The notes under the pieces were generated by a model. The model saw nothing but the letters and a program-made list of their open reading frames with translations. It had not been told where the DNA came from and did no database searches. Shown one piece after another: positions 43,686 to 52,014 of a stretch of DNA of 64,000 bases. This DNA comes from Pelomonas sp. Root405 (GTDB lineage: Bacteria > Pseudomonadota > Gammaproteobacteria > Burkholderiales > Burkholderiaceae_C): contig NZ_LMDU01000018.1 of the NCBI RefSeq assembly GCF_001425165.1, positions 124,001 to 188,000 on the forward strand, read 5' to 3'. Every line of letters starts with the position of its first letter. Position 1 is the first letter of the stretch. The position numbers and the translations under genes are program-made.

Positions 43686-45059
43686 TTGAGAATCCTGACC
43701 GCCTTTTTGCTGCTCGCCTGCGGACTCGCACAGGCCGAAGCCCCCTACCAGGCCAGCGCCCCACTGTCCTGGGAGCTGAAGAACGCCCGCTGGTTCGACG
43801 GCCGCCAGCTCCAGCGTGGCAACCTCTATGTCGAGAACGGCGTCTTCGTCGCCAACAGGCCCGCCAAGGTCAACCGCAAGATGGACCTGCGCGGCCAGCA
43901 GATCCTCATCAATCCGCTGGCCGAAGCCCACAACCACAACCTGCAGACAGCCTGGGGCTGGGGCCAGTTCGCGGACAAGTACATCGACGAGGGCGTCTTC
44001 TACGCCGCCATGCTCTGCGGCGACCCAGCCGGCGTTGCCGAAGTGCAGCCGTTGGCTGCCACGCCAGGCGCGCCGGACGTCAGCTTCGTCACCGCCTGCA
44101 TCACCTCGCCCGACGGTTATCCGCTGGCCGCGGTGCTGCCCGAGCCCACGGCCGAGGCGGCCGCGGCGCAAAAGCAGATCGTGCTGGTCGACAGCCCCGA
44201 GCAGGCCCACGCGCAGTGGCCAGCGATCCAGGCGCGTGGTGGCCGCTGGCTGCGCATCGTGCTGGCGCACAGCGAGCGGCCCGAGCTGCGCGGCCGGCCC
44301 GAGAGCTTCGGCCGCCTGGGACTGCGCCCCGACACGGCCAGCGCGTTGACACGGCTGGCCCAGGCCGACGGCCGCCGCGTCGTTGCCCATGTGGAAACTG
44401 CCGCCGACTTCGATGCGGCGCTGGCCGCCGGCGTCGACGCCATCGCCCACCTGCCCGGCTATGCCAACACGCTGGACCAGGCGCCCGAGCGCTTCGTCAT
44501 CAGCGACAGCGCCGCCTCCCAGGCCGCGCGCCAGCGCACAGCCGTCATCACGACGACGGCGGCCACCGCCCTCTTCAAGCTCGACGCGGAATCGCTGGCG
44601 GCCATGCGCGAGGTTCAGCGCGCCAACCTGGCCCGGCTGCAGGCAGCCGGCGTGCCGCTGTTGCTGGGGTCCGATGTGTTCATCGGCACCGCCCGTGCCG
44701 AGTTGCATGCGCTGAGCGAGTTGGGCATGGACCGCGCCACGCTGCTGCGCCTGGCCACCCGGGACACGCCACGCGCCCTCTTTCCCGATCGCAAGCTCGG
44801 CTGTTTCGAGCCGGGCTGCGAGGCGAGCTTCCTGCTGCTGGGCGGCGACCCGCTGGCCGATCTGGCCCATGTCGACATGCCGCTGCTGCGCGTCAAGCAG
44901 GGACGGCTGCTGACCCGCCTGGCGGAGGTGGCAGCGTCCAGCTCGCAGGCCAGCACGTCCACGGCCGACCCGCCGAAGAAGAAGGCCGCGGCGAAAAAGA
45001 AGAAGACCGGCAAGGCCAAGGCCCAAAGCAAGCCAGCCAGCAAACCGAAGCGGCGCTGA
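43686..45059 (+). CDS. Secreted amidohydrolase-family protein with Lys-rich tail
   Basis: This 457-residue protein starts at TTG 43686 and has a signal peptide (core ILTAFLLLACGLAQA), so it is probably periplasmic. The amidohydrolase fold shows the first metal motif as AEAHNHN. A later His is in VVAHVETAADFDAAL, then AIAHLPGYANT, and the Asp region LLLGSDVFIGTARAEL, ending with ALFPDRKLGCFEPGCEASFLLL typical of the family's last block. After residue 420 there is a Ser/Thr linker and a Lys-rich tail (PPKKKAAAKKKKTGKAK), which is unusual for a secreted enzyme. Substrate unknown. Confidence 0.82.
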   Translation: MRILTAFLLLACGLAQAEAPYQASAPLSWELKNARWFDGRQLQRGNLYVENGVFVANRPAKVNRKMDLRGQQILINPLAEAHNHNLQTAWGWGQFADKYIDEGVFYAAMLCGDPAGVAEVQPLAATPGAPDVSFVTACITSPDGYPLAAVLPEPTAEAAAAQKQIVLVDSPEQAHAQWPAIQARGGRWLRIVLAHSERPELRGRPESFGRLGLRPDTASALTRLAQADGRRVVAHVETAADFDAALAAGVDAIAHLPGYANTLDQAPERFVISDSAASQAARQRTAVITTTAATALFKLDAESLAAMREVQRANLARLQAAGVPLLLGSDVFIGTARAELHALSELGMDRATLLRLATRDTPRALFPDRKLGCFEPGCEASFLLLGGDPLADLAHVDMPLLRVKQGRLLTRLAEVAASSSQASTSTADPPKKKAAAKKKKTGKAKAQSKPASKPKRR

Positions 45060-45072
45060 TTAAAGTCGGCCG

Positions 45073-46287
45073 ATGAACAATCCCCGCCCCGCTTCGACAG
45101 GCCTGTCCGTCCAGCAGGTGCTGCTTTGCGGCGCCCTCATCGTCACCCTGTCGATGGGCATCCGGCACGGCTTCGGCTTCTGGCTCCAACCCGTCATCAC
45201 GGAACGTGGCTGGACACGCGAGACCTTCTCCTTCGCGATGGCCATCCAAAACCTGGCCTGGGGCATCGCCGGCCCGATTGCGGGCATGCTGGCCGACCGC
45301 TTCGGTGCCTGGAAGGTGCTGATCGGCGGCGGCCTAGCCTATGCACTCGGCCTGGTGCTGATGGCCGTGACCAGCCACCCGCTGAGCTTCACGCTCGGCG
45401 CCGGCGTGCTGATCGGCGTCGCCCAATCCGGTTCGACGTATGCGGTCATTTACGGCGTGCTGGGCCGCACCGTGTCGCCCGAGAAGCGTTCCTGGGCCTT
45501 CGGCGTCGCGGCGGCTGCCGGCTCGTTCGGCCAGTTCGTCATGATCCCCGTCGAGACCTGGCTGATCAGCCATCTCGGCTGGCAAGGCGCCTTGTGGCTG
45601 CTGGCCGGCGCGGCGCTGTTGATCGTGCCGCTGGCGCTGGGTGTGCGCGAACGCAATGTGGCTGCCTTCGGCGGCGTGCACCAGAGCATCGGCCAGGCCC
45701 TGCGAGAGGCCTTCGGCTACCGCAGTTTCCAGCTCTTGATGCTGGGCTATTTCGTCTGCGGCTTCCAGGTCGTCTTCATCGGCGTGCACCTGCCGAGCTA
45801 TCTGAAGGACCACGGCCTGGGGATCGGCGTGTCGACCGGTGCACTGATGTTGATCGGCTTGTTCAACATCTTCGGCACCTACACGGCGGGCATGCTGGGC
45901 CAGCGCTTCCCCAAGCGCTATCTGCTGTCGGCCATCTACGGCCTGCGCGCGGTGGCCATCGTCATCTTCATCTCGGTGCCGCTGACGCCGCTGAGCGTCT
46001 ACGTCTTCGCCGCCGTCATCGGCTTCCTGTGGCTGTCCACGGTCCCGCCGACCAATGCTGTAGTTGCGCAGATCTTCGGCGCCCAGCACCTGTCCATGCT
46101 GGGCGGCTTCGTCTTCCTGAGCCATCAGGTGGGCAGCTTCCTGGGCGTCTGGCTGGGCGGCAAGCTATATGACGCCACCGGCAACTACGACATCGTCTGG
46201 TGGCTGTCCATCGCGCTGGGCATCATGGCCATGCTGGCCAATCTGCCGGTGCGCGAAACGCCCATCGCGCGGGTGCAGCCGGCATGA
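45073..46287 (+). CDS. MFS transporter
   Basis: This 404-residue inner-membrane transporter has twelve predicted helices. The family loop between helices 2 and 3 is GMLADRFGAWKVLIGGG. The N-terminal segment SMGIRHGFGFWLQPVITERGW (read in two parts, SMGIRHGFGFWLQP and VITERGWTRETFSFA) resembles the oxalate/formate-antiporter and monocarboxylate group. The solute is not known. Its stop overlaps the start of the 41-residue gene as ATGA. It follows the amidohydrolase by 13 bases, so import of that enzyme's product is possible but unproven. Confidence 0.92.
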   Translation: MNNPRPASTGLSVQQVLLCGALIVTLSMGIRHGFGFWLQPVITERGWTRETFSFAMAIQNLAWGIAGPIAGMLADRFGAWKVLIGGGLAYALGLVLMAVTSHPLSFTLGAGVLIGVAQSGSTYAVIYGVLGRTVSPEKRSWAFGVAAAAGSFGQFVMIPVETWLISHLGWQGALWLLAGAALLIVPLALGVRERNVAAFGGVHQSIGQALREAFGYRSFQLLMLGYFVCGFQVVFIGVHLPSYLKDHGLGIGVSTGALMLIGLFNIFGTYTAGMLGQRFPKRYLLSAIYGLRAVAIVIFISVPLTPLSVYVFAAVIGFLWLSTVPPTNAVVAQIFGAQHLSMLGGFVFLSHQVGSFLGVWLGGKLYDATGNYDIVWWLSIALGIMAMLANLPVRETPIARVQPA

Positions 46288-46409
46288 AGCCGCGCCGATG
46301 GATCCTGCCGGCGCTGGTCGTCGCCGCCTTGGTGGCCACCGTGCTGGCCTACCGCCACCCGGCGGTCATGATCCAGCTCAGCGAGCAGGTCTGGTCCTGC
46401 TTCGGATGA
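46284..46409 (+). CDS. Small single-helix membrane protein (41 aa), unknown function
   Basis: This short gene is joined to both neighbours by ATGA overlaps: its ATG overlaps the MFS stop, and its stop overlaps the methyltransferase ATG. The product has a basic start (MKPRRW), one hydrophobic helix (ILPALVVAALVATVLAY), then a short polar tail with HPAVMIQLSEQVWSCFG. I do not recognise the family. The double overlap is the main evidence that it is translated. Confidence 0.65.
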   Translation: MKPRRWILPALVVAALVATVLAYRHPAVMIQLSEQVWSCFG

Positions 46410-46912
46410 CGGGAGCGCTCTCGCCCTGGCTGCAGCGCTTTGCGCCCCGACCGGCGGGCACGGCGCTGGATGTGGCCTGTGGCTCGGGTCGCAATCTGCG
46501 CTGGCTGGCTGAGGCCGGCTGGCGCGTCACCGGCGTCGACCGTGACACCGGGGCCACCGCCCCGCTGCGCGATCTGGCCGAGATCGTCGACGCCGACATC
46601 GAGAGCGGCCCCTGGCCGCTGCCGGAACGAACCTTTGACCTGGTTGTCGTCTGCAACTACCTGTGGCGCCCGCTGTTGGACAGCATCAAGTCGGCCGTCA
46701 AGCCCGGCGGCTGGCTGGTTTGGGAAACCTTTGCCGATGGCCAGCAGACCATCGGCCGGCCGTCGCGCCCCGATTTCCTGCTGCAGCGCGGCGAGTTGCT
46801 GCGCGTCTGCGCAGACTGGCGCATCGTGGCTTACGAAGATCTGTTCGACGACAGCGTCAACCCGCGCTTCGTCCAGCGCGTTGCCGCCATTCGACCGCCG
46901 CCGGCAGCCTAA
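46406..46912 (+). CDS. Class I SAM-dependent methyltransferase
   Basis: This 168-residue methyltransferase has the SAM-binding motif I ALDVACGSGRNLRWLAEAG, motif II VTGVDRD, motif III FDLVVVCNYLWRPLL, and the post-motif LVWETFADGQQTIGRP. It resembles the tellurite-resistance/TehB-like small methyltransferases of Burkholderiales, but its substrate is unknown. ATG 46406 is coupled to the 41-residue gene. The dapA gene follows after 30 bases, where TAAAAT overlapping the stop may act as a -10 box. Confidence 0.85.
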   Translation: MTGALSPWLQRFAPRPAGTALDVACGSGRNLRWLAEAGWRVTGVDRDTGATAPLRDLAEIVDADIESGPWPLPERTFDLVVVCNYLWRPLLDSIKSAVKPGGWLVWETFADGQQTIGRPSRPDFLLQRGELLRVCADWRIVAYEDLFDDSVNPRFVQRVAAIRPPPAA

Positions 46913-46915
46913 AAT
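46910..46915 (+). promoter_or_regulatory. Candidate -10 box of dapA
   Basis: TAAAAT overlaps the methyltransferase stop codon and lies 27 bases before the dapA ATG. It matches the sigma70 -10 consensus at five of six positions. A -35 element at good spacing is not clear. Confidence 0.35.
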
Positions 46916-46942
46916 CGCCGGATTCCTTAAGACATTCCCACC

Positions 46943-47824
46943 ATGAAGCCCATCCTCGGCAGCATCGTCGCCCTCGTCACGCCCATGAACGAGGACGGCA
47001 GCATCGACTACCCGGCGCTGCGCCGCCTGATCGACTGGCATGTCGAGGAGGGCACGGCCTGCGTCGGCGTCGTCGGCACGACCGGCGAGTCGCCGACGGT
47101 CAGCATGGAAGAGAACCGGGAAATCATCCGTGTCGCGGTCGAGCATGCCAAGGGCCGCGTCCCCGTCCTGGCGGGCACCGGCGCCAATTCCACCGCTGAG
47201 GCCATCGAACTCAGCCGCTACGCCAAGGAAGTCGGCGCGGACTGCACGCTGTCCGTCGTGCCTTACTACAACAAGCCCTCGCAGGAAGGCATCTACCAGC
47301 ACTTCAAGGCGATTGCCGAGGCCGTGGACATCCCCATGATGCTCTACAACGTGCCGGGCCGGACGGTGGCCGATATGGCACCCGAGACCGCGTTGCGCTG
47401 CGCCGGCCTGCCCGGCGTCTTCGGCATCAAGGAGGCCACCGGCAACATCGAGCGTGGCGCCTTCCTGATCAAGCACGCCCCAGCGGGCTTCCACATCTAC
47501 TCGGGCGACGACGGTACCGCGGTGGCGTTGATGCTGCTGGGCGGCCATGGCAATGTCAGCGTGACGGCCAACGTCGCGCCCGGCGCGATGGCCGAAATGT
47601 GCCGCCTGGCGCTGCAAGGCAATGCCGTCGAGGCCCGCAAGATCCACCTCAATCTGTTGAACCTGCACAAGCAGCTGTTCTGCGAGCCCAGCCCCGGCCC
47701 GGCCAAGTGGGCGCTGTCCCGACTGGGCCGCTGCGGCGCCGCGCTGCGCCTGCCCATCACGCCGCTGACGGCGGCTGGCCAGGCCCTGGTCAGCCAGGCC
47801 ATGGTCGAAGCCGGATTGCTCTGA
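46943..47824 (+). CDS. dapA: 4-hydroxy-tetrahydrodipicolinate synthase
   Basis: DapA condenses pyruvate and aspartate semialdehyde, the first step committed to lysine and diaminopimelate. The 293-residue product has [13 protein letters not shown], the catalytic Tyr in [12 protein letters not shown] and the Schiff-base Lys in [11 protein letters not shown]. Length is standard. The next gene is bamC, the traditional dapA-bamC (nlpB) arrangement seen in many proteobacteria. A short GC-rich hairpin with a T-rich tail follows the stop. Confidence 0.97.
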   Translation: MKPILGSIVALVTPMNEDGSIDYPALRRLIDWHVEEGTACVGVVGTTGESPTVSMEENREIIRVAVEHAKGRVPVLAGTGANSTAEAIELSRYAKEVGADCTLSVVPYYNKPSQEGIYQHFKAIAEAVDIPMMLYNVPGRTVADMAPETALRCAGLPGVFGIKEATGNIERGAFLIKHAPAGFHIYSGDDGTAVALMLLGGHGNVSVTANVAPGAMAEMCRLALQGNAVEARKIHLNLLNLHKQLFCEPSPGPAKWALSRLGRCGAALRLPITPLTAAGQALVSQAMVEAGLL

Positions 47825-47850
47825 AGGCTCTGGTCTAATGCGCGGCTGCG

Positions 47851-47875
47851 CGCCGGCCATGCCCGGCGTCTTTGT
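47851..47875 (+). terminator. Weak hairpin between dapA and bamC
   Basis: A 6-base stem (CGCCGG with CCGGCG) and 6-base loop is followed by TCTTTGTT. It could reduce read-through into bamC, but the stem is short. Confidence 0.35.
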
Positions 47876-47893
47876 TCCCCGGAGATTTCCAGC

Positions 47894-49075
47894 GTGATGT
47901 CTGTTTCCTCGCTCCGCCCCACGGCGACCCGCCTGGCCTGCACGGCCTTTGTCCTGTCGCTCGCGGGCTGCAGCACCATCGACGGCCTCTTCTCGACGGA
48001 CAAGGTCGACTATCGCGCCGCCTCGCGCCAGACCCAGGGCCTAGACATCCCGCCCGACCTGACCCAGCTCGCCAAGGACAACCGCGCCCAGGTGCAGGGC
48101 GGCTCCATCACCGCCTCGGCGCTGTCCGCCGCGCGCCCCGCCGCGCCCACGGCGCCTGGCCAGACGATGGCGGCCAACAGCGTCGCGCCGAACACCGCCG
48201 GTGACGTGCGCCTGGAGCGCAGCGGCAACGAGCGCTGGCTTCACACCACAGCTGCCCCCGAGCAGGTGTGGCCGCAGCTGCGCGCCTTCTGGCAGGAGCG
48301 CGGCCTGGACCTCACCAAGGACCAGCCCGAAGTCGGCATCATGGAAACCAACTGGGCCGAAAACCGGGCCAAGCTGCCGCAGGACATCATCCGCTCGACC
48401 ATCGGCAAGGTGTTCGACGGCCTGTACTCGACCGGCGAGCGGGACATGTACCGCACCCGCATCGAGCGCAGCGCCACCGGCACGGACATTTTCATCAGCC
48501 ACCGCGGCATGCAGGAGGTCTACACCTCCCAAAGCCGTGATTCGACCTCCTGGCAAAACCGCCCGAGCGACCCGACGCTGGAAGCCGAGATGCTTTCACG
48601 CCTGATGCTCAAGCTAGGCGGCCAGGAAACCGCAGCCAAGGCCGTCGTCGCCGAAGCGCCGGCCGCCGCGCCTGCGGCCAAGCCGTCGCCGCTGGCCGTC
48701 GGTGGCGAGGCTGCGCGCCCGCGCCGCGCGCTGTCCGAAGTGCCCGACAGCCTCAGCGTCAACGACGGCTTCGACCGCGCCTGGCGCCGTGTCGGCCTGT
48801 CGCTGGACCGTCACGGCTTCACCATCGAAGACCGCGACCGCGCCGCCGGGCTGTTCTACCTGCGCTACGCCGACCCGGAGCAAGCCGGCAAGGAAGAGCC
48901 CAACTTCTTCCAGCGCCTGCTCGGCGCCAAGTCGGCATCGCCGGTGCGCTACCGCGTCTCGGTCAAGGCCGACGGCGTCAAGAGCACGGTGCGCATCCTG
49001 GACGACCGTGGCCAGGCCATTGCGGACGACAACGCCAAGCGCATCCTCAGCCTGCTGATGGATGACCTGAAGTAA
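47894..49075 (+). CDS. bamC: Outer membrane protein assembly factor BamC
   Basis: BamC is a lipoprotein of the BAM complex that inserts beta-barrel proteins. The 393-residue product has a lipobox ending SLAGC (C26 from the first start). An unstructured region follows (VDYRAASRQTQGLDIPPDLTQL), including the conserved DIPPDL segment that binds BamD. Two helix-grip domains come next (ERWLHTTAAPEQVWPQL and DGFDRAWRRVGLSLDRHGFTI). GTG 47894 and ATG 47897 are both possible starts after GGAG; the difference is one residue. It follows dapA as in other proteobacteria. Confidence 0.93.
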   Translation: MMSVSSLRPTATRLACTAFVLSLAGCSTIDGLFSTDKVDYRAASRQTQGLDIPPDLTQLAKDNRAQVQGGSITASALSAARPAAPTAPGQTMAANSVAPNTAGDVRLERSGNERWLHTTAAPEQVWPQLRAFWQERGLDLTKDQPEVGIMETNWAENRAKLPQDIIRSTIGKVFDGLYSTGERDMYRTRIERSATGTDIFISHRGMQEVYTSQSRDSTSWQNRPSDPTLEAEMLSRLMLKLGGQETAAKAVVAEAPAAAPAAKPSPLAVGGEAARPRRALSEVPDSLSVNDGFDRAWRRVGLSLDRHGFTIEDRDRAAGLFYLRYADPEQAGKEEPNFFQRLLGAKSASPVRYRVSVKADGVKSTVRILDDRGQAIADDNAKRILSLLMDDLK

Positions 49076-49092
49076 GGTCACCGCCTGCCGTG

Positions 49093-49872
49093 ATGCGCTT
49101 TTGCAGCCTCGGCAGCGGCAGCGGTGGCAACGCGACGCTGGTCGAAGCGAGCCAGGGCATCACGAGCACCCGGCTGCTCGTCGATGCCGGATTCAGCGTT
49201 CGGGAACTCGTCAAACGACTGGCTCGCGCCGGCTGCACGCCCGCGGACGTCGACGCCATCTTCATCACCCATGAGCATGGCGACCACATTGGCTGCGCGC
49301 TGGGCTTCGCAACGCGCTATCGCATCCCGCTGATCACAAGCCGCGGCACTTGGCAGGCCGTGGGCAATGCCGAGTTCGACCCTGCCCTGCTGCACATCGT
49401 GAAGAGCGGTCAGGCCATGGCCCTGGGCGACATGGAACTGCAGCCCTTTTCGGTGCCGCACGACGCCAACGAGCCGCTGCAACTGCGGCTTGACGATGGC
49501 GCGCTCCGGCTGGGCATCGTCACCGACCTGGGTTGCGCACCAGCCGGTGTCGCGGCGGCACTGGCGGGCTGCCGGGCGCTACTGCTGGAATGCAATCACG
49601 ACGAGAGCATGCTGCGCGCCGGGCCGTATCACCCTGCATTGAAGAAACGCATCCTGGGCAGCCATGGACACCTGTCAAACGCTGCCGCTGCTGACCTGCT
49701 GGCTCGTTGCATGCACGCGCAGCTGGGTTTCATTGCTGCGGCTCACCTCAGCGAGCACAACAACACACCCAATCTCGCCTGCGCAGCACTTGCCGAAGTG
49801 GTCGGCGCGTCTGGCTCCGATATTCACGTCGCGCACCCTAAGCATGGCCTGGACTGGTTGACGTTGAATTGA
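49093..49872 (+). CDS. MBL-fold metallo-hydrolase, YycJ/WalJ-like
   Basis: This 259-residue hydrolase has the metallo-beta-lactamase motif ITHEHGDHIGC (H60, H62, D64, H65), GSGSGGNATLVE at its N-terminus, the further ligand His in SVPHDANEPLQL, and GSHGHLSNAAAADLL and AAHLSEHNN later. This layout matches the YycJ/WalJ family, linked in Firmicutes to coordination of cell division and DNA repair; function in proteobacteria is unclear. ATG 49093 is used although GTG 49090 is also open. It lies 17 bases after bamC. Confidence 0.9.
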   Translation: MRFCSLGSGSGGNATLVEASQGITSTRLLVDAGFSVRELVKRLARAGCTPADVDAIFITHEHGDHIGCALGFATRYRIPLITSRGTWQAVGNAEFDPALLHIVKSGQAMALGDMELQPFSVPHDANEPLQLRLDDGALRLGIVTDLGCAPAGVAAALAGCRALLLECNHDESMLRAGPYHPALKKRILGSHGHLSNAAAADLLARCMHAQLGFIAAAHLSEHNNTPNLACAALAEVVGASGSDIHVAHPKHGLDWLTLN

Positions 49873-49946
49873 CCCGCAGCCCACAGCAGTTTGGCTGGAG
49901 GCGCACATAGTCGCCCCAAATTGGCGGCATCGACTAAAAGCAAAGA

Positions 49947-49983
49947 AAAGAGCCGTCGCTGCTTGCGCAGCGACGGCTCTTTC
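49947..49983. terminator. Strong bidirectional terminator
   Basis: A 16-base stem (core AGAGCCGTCGCTGC and its complement) with a 4-base loop is flanked by an A-rich run on the left and TTTC on the right. It can serve the MBL gene on the plus strand and the small lipoprotein gene on the minus strand. The long stem and T-run suggest efficient termination, mainly for the minus-strand transcript. Confidence 0.88.
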
Positions 49984-49998
49984 TTGGGGACGAAGCGA

Positions 49999-50202
49999 TT
50001 ACTTCGAAGCAGCGGACGCAGCAGCGTCGGCAACCGACGAAGCAGCGTCGGCAACGGCGCTAGCGGCGGCCGAGGCAGCCTCAGGAGCCGGGGCCGGGGT
50101 CACGACCGCAGCCGGGGCCTCAACCTTGGGTTCTTCCTTCTTGCTGCAAGCGCTCAGAGCAACGGCAGCCAGCAGGGAAGCCAACAGGATCGACTTATTC
50201 AT
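49999..50202 (-). CDS. Small Ala-rich lipoprotein (67 aa)
   Basis: This 67-residue protein has a signal peptide with lipobox LSAC (C19) and then SKKEEPKVEAP. A low-complexity tail of Ala, Ser, Val and Asp follows, with repeated units such as AVADAASSVADAAAS that could form an amphipathic helix. The DNA encoding the tail contains 13-base direct repeats, about 21 bases apart. GAGGA precedes the ATG. It has its own strong terminator, suggesting a monocistronic, possibly abundant message. Function unknown; Lpp-like structural roles are one possibility. Confidence 0.82.
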   Translation of the reverse strand: MNKSILLASLLAAVALSACSKKEEPKVEAPAAVVTPAPAPEAASAAASAVADAASSVADAAASAASK

Positions 50203-50367
50203 ACTTGTCCTCAAACGTTTAAACGACGGTGCACACCATAACTTTGGGGTCGAGCGCCGGTGTTTTTTCATGCACCAACGGGCGACCCCCGACAGACAAG
50301 ACGCGGAAAACCTCGAGCGCTTCCCTCGCCTAGCCGGTAATTATAGGGGTGCATATGTCACAGACGC
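50203..50367. other. Intergenic region upstream of the small lipoprotein
   Basis: This 165-base gap holds the presumed promoter of the minus-strand lipoprotein gene. A palindrome CGTTTAAACG (about 50217-50226) lies just before its ribosome binding site, and a TATGGT-like box lies further upstream. No gene is visible in it. Confidence 0.35.
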
Positions 50368-50862
50368 TCATAGTCCCAAAGTTGTAGGCGCAAATGAATC
50401 GCTGGAGCGTTGCGCCAGGGCATCAAACCATTCCAGCGCACGCAACCGCTGGGCCGCGTCCACGCTGATTTCGCCTCGCCAAAGGTGGCGATCAAAGAGA
50501 CGCAGTGTCAGTGTCGACTCGGCGCCAGCAGCGAGCAGCAGGCTCTCGGGGGCCGCATCCACGCGGACTTCCGGATCAACGGCGCGCGCGGTCACGCAAT
50601 GCGCGTAATCACGCCGCCAGCGAACAAAGCGCGGGTGACGCCGCAAGACGTCGTCGTACTGCAATGCCAGCAGATGCAGCTGCCGGCCCGACCGGGCCCA
50701 GGTCGCCAGCGCGGCAAGGGCTTGCGCATCCGAAAGCGGCCAGTCGACGAAGCTGGCATCCCACGCATGCAGTTCGCGACAGCCCTGTTCGGCCGTCCAT
50801 GCCAGGGTTTCGATCAGCAGACGCTGGAAGTCCGCGCGGCCGGCAAAGCTCTGAGCCTTCAT
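50368..50862 (-). CDS. DUF7931-like conserved hypothetical protein
   Basis: This 164-residue cytoplasmic protein has no predicted TM helix. Notable blocks are LAWTAEQGCRELHAWD, DWPLSDAQALAALATW, RHPRFVRWRRDYAHCVTAR and the C-terminal FAPTTLGL. They resemble a Burkholderiales family (DUF7931) of unknown function with a phospholipase-D-like ancestry that I cannot prove here. It is coupled to the upstream roxA gene, its ATG overlapping the roxA stop by four bases, so a link to ribosome or oxygen physiology is possible. Confidence 0.65.
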   Translation of the reverse strand: MKAQSFAGRADFQRLLIETLAWTAEQGCRELHAWDASFVDWPLSDAQALAALATWARSGRQLHLLALQYDDVLRRHPRFVRWRRDYAHCVTARAVDPEVRVDAAPESLLLAAGAESTLTLRLFDRHLWRGEISVDAAQRLRALEWFDALAQRSSDSFAPTTLGL

Positions 50863-51974
50863 GGTGTCATCGGCTGCACCCAGCCGTCCTCGGTCCACTG
50901 ATCGAGCAGTTCGCGCGCATCCGGCGATAAACGTGCCACTTCGGTCGCGCTCAACAGGCGCTGGTCGGCCAGACAACGCATCAGCGCCGCGTCACGGCCG
51001 CCGGCGCGAAAACTCTCACCGTTGAGGAACACGTGGGCCGCGTCGTAGAGCATGCGACTGCGGCGGTCGAGCACGGCACCCTGCCCCGGCGGCAGCGGCT
51101 CACCGGGCTCGAACCAGACGGTCGGCTTGGGTTCCGTCAGCGTCTCGCCCAGGGCACGCTCGAGCGCCTGCGGCCGCTGCAGCGCTGCCTCGACGGCGCG
51201 GCGTGCAAAGTCCAGCAGCGCCGCTGGCACGCAGCCCGGCTCGTTGACAGCCTCCTGGCGCGGGTCGGCGTAGAGCTTGCCGCCTTCATCGATCTCGTCC
51301 ATCAGGCGCGGCAGCAGCTCGGCGGCCAAGCCCTCGGCCGTCGGCGCACGAAAACCCACCGAGCCGGTGATGCATCCCCCGCCGACGGCGACGCCGTCGT
51401 GCGCCCAGCCGGGCGGCAGGTAGAGCATGTCGCCAGGTTCCAGCACGAACTCCTGCTCGGGTTTGAAGTTCGCGATGATTTTCAGCGGCACATCGTCATG
51501 CAGCACGGCATCACGCTGCGCGCCGATGCGCCACCGGCGCCGGCCGGCGAGCTGGATCAGGAAGACGTCGTAGGAGTCGAAATGCGGGCCCACGCCGCCG
51601 CCATCGCTGGCGACGGACAGCATCAGGTCGTCCAGCCGCGCATCGGGCACGAAGCGGAACTGATCCAGCAGCGCGCGAGCTTCGGGCAGGTGTTGATCGA
51701 GACCTTGCACTAACAATGTCCAGCCCGGCTTGCTCATGGCCGGCAGGCGCGCGATAGGCCCCTGCTTGAGTTTCCACTCGCCATCGAAAGCGGTGACCAG
51801 GCGGGACTCGACGTCGTCACGGGCGGCCAGCGCCGCCAGTTCCTTCAGCGAAGCGGGCGGCTGGACATTGGCAAAGGCCTGGCGCACGACCAGCGGCTTC
51901 TTCTGCCAGTGCTTGCGCATGAACTGGGCGGGGCTCAGGCCGGAAAGCATCGGGGTGGGGAGGTCTATCTGCAT
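50859..51974 (-). CDS. roxA: Ribosomal protein L16 arginine hydroxylase, JmjC-type
   Basis: RoxA (YcfD) is a 2-oxoglutarate and iron dependent oxygenase that hydroxylates an arginine of ribosomal protein L16. The 371-residue product matches the E. coli enzyme in length. The iron ligands are the HxD of GPHFDSYDVFL and the distal His in LPPGWAHDGVAVG. The N-terminal GLSPAQFMRKHWQKKPLVVRQ is characteristic, and a C-terminal winged-helix-like domain follows. The start is ATG 51974, with CACAAT six bases before it. It diverges from the SlyD-type isomerase gene across 40 bases. Confidence 0.93.
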   Translation of the reverse strand: MQIDLPTPMLSGLSPAQFMRKHWQKKPLVVRQAFANVQPPASLKELAALAARDDVESRLVTAFDGEWKLKQGPIARLPAMSKPGWTLLVQGLDQHLPEARALLDQFRFVPDARLDDLMLSVASDGGGVGPHFDSYDVFLIQLAGRRRWRIGAQRDAVLHDDVPLKIIANFKPEQEFVLEPGDMLYLPPGWAHDGVAVGGGCITGSVGFRAPTAEGLAAELLPRLMDEIDEGGKLYADPRQEAVNEPGCVPAALLDFARRAVEAALQRPQALERALGETLTEPKPTVWFEPGEPLPPGQGAVLDRRSRMLYDAAHVFLNGESFRAGGRDAALMRCLADQRLLSATEVARLSPDARELLDQWTEDGWVQPMTP

Positions 51975-52014
51975 GCGGTCATTGTGCCGAGGGCCGCGTG
52001 CGAAAATCTCGCCC
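51975..52014. promoter_or_regulatory. roxA/SlyD divergent promoter region
   Basis: Only 40 bases separate the two start codons. CACAAT (minus, 51981-51986) lies six bases from the roxA ATG and GAAAAT (plus, 52002-52007) seven bases from the SlyD ATG. Both would give leaderless or nearly leaderless messages, and -35 elements would lie inside the opposite promoter or gene. Confidence 0.4.

Noticed and set aside
50203-50271. Upstream extension of the small lipoprotein to ATG 50271
   Set aside because: It would place 23 residues before the signal peptide and spoil the lipobox position; ATG 50202 has a good ribosome binding site.
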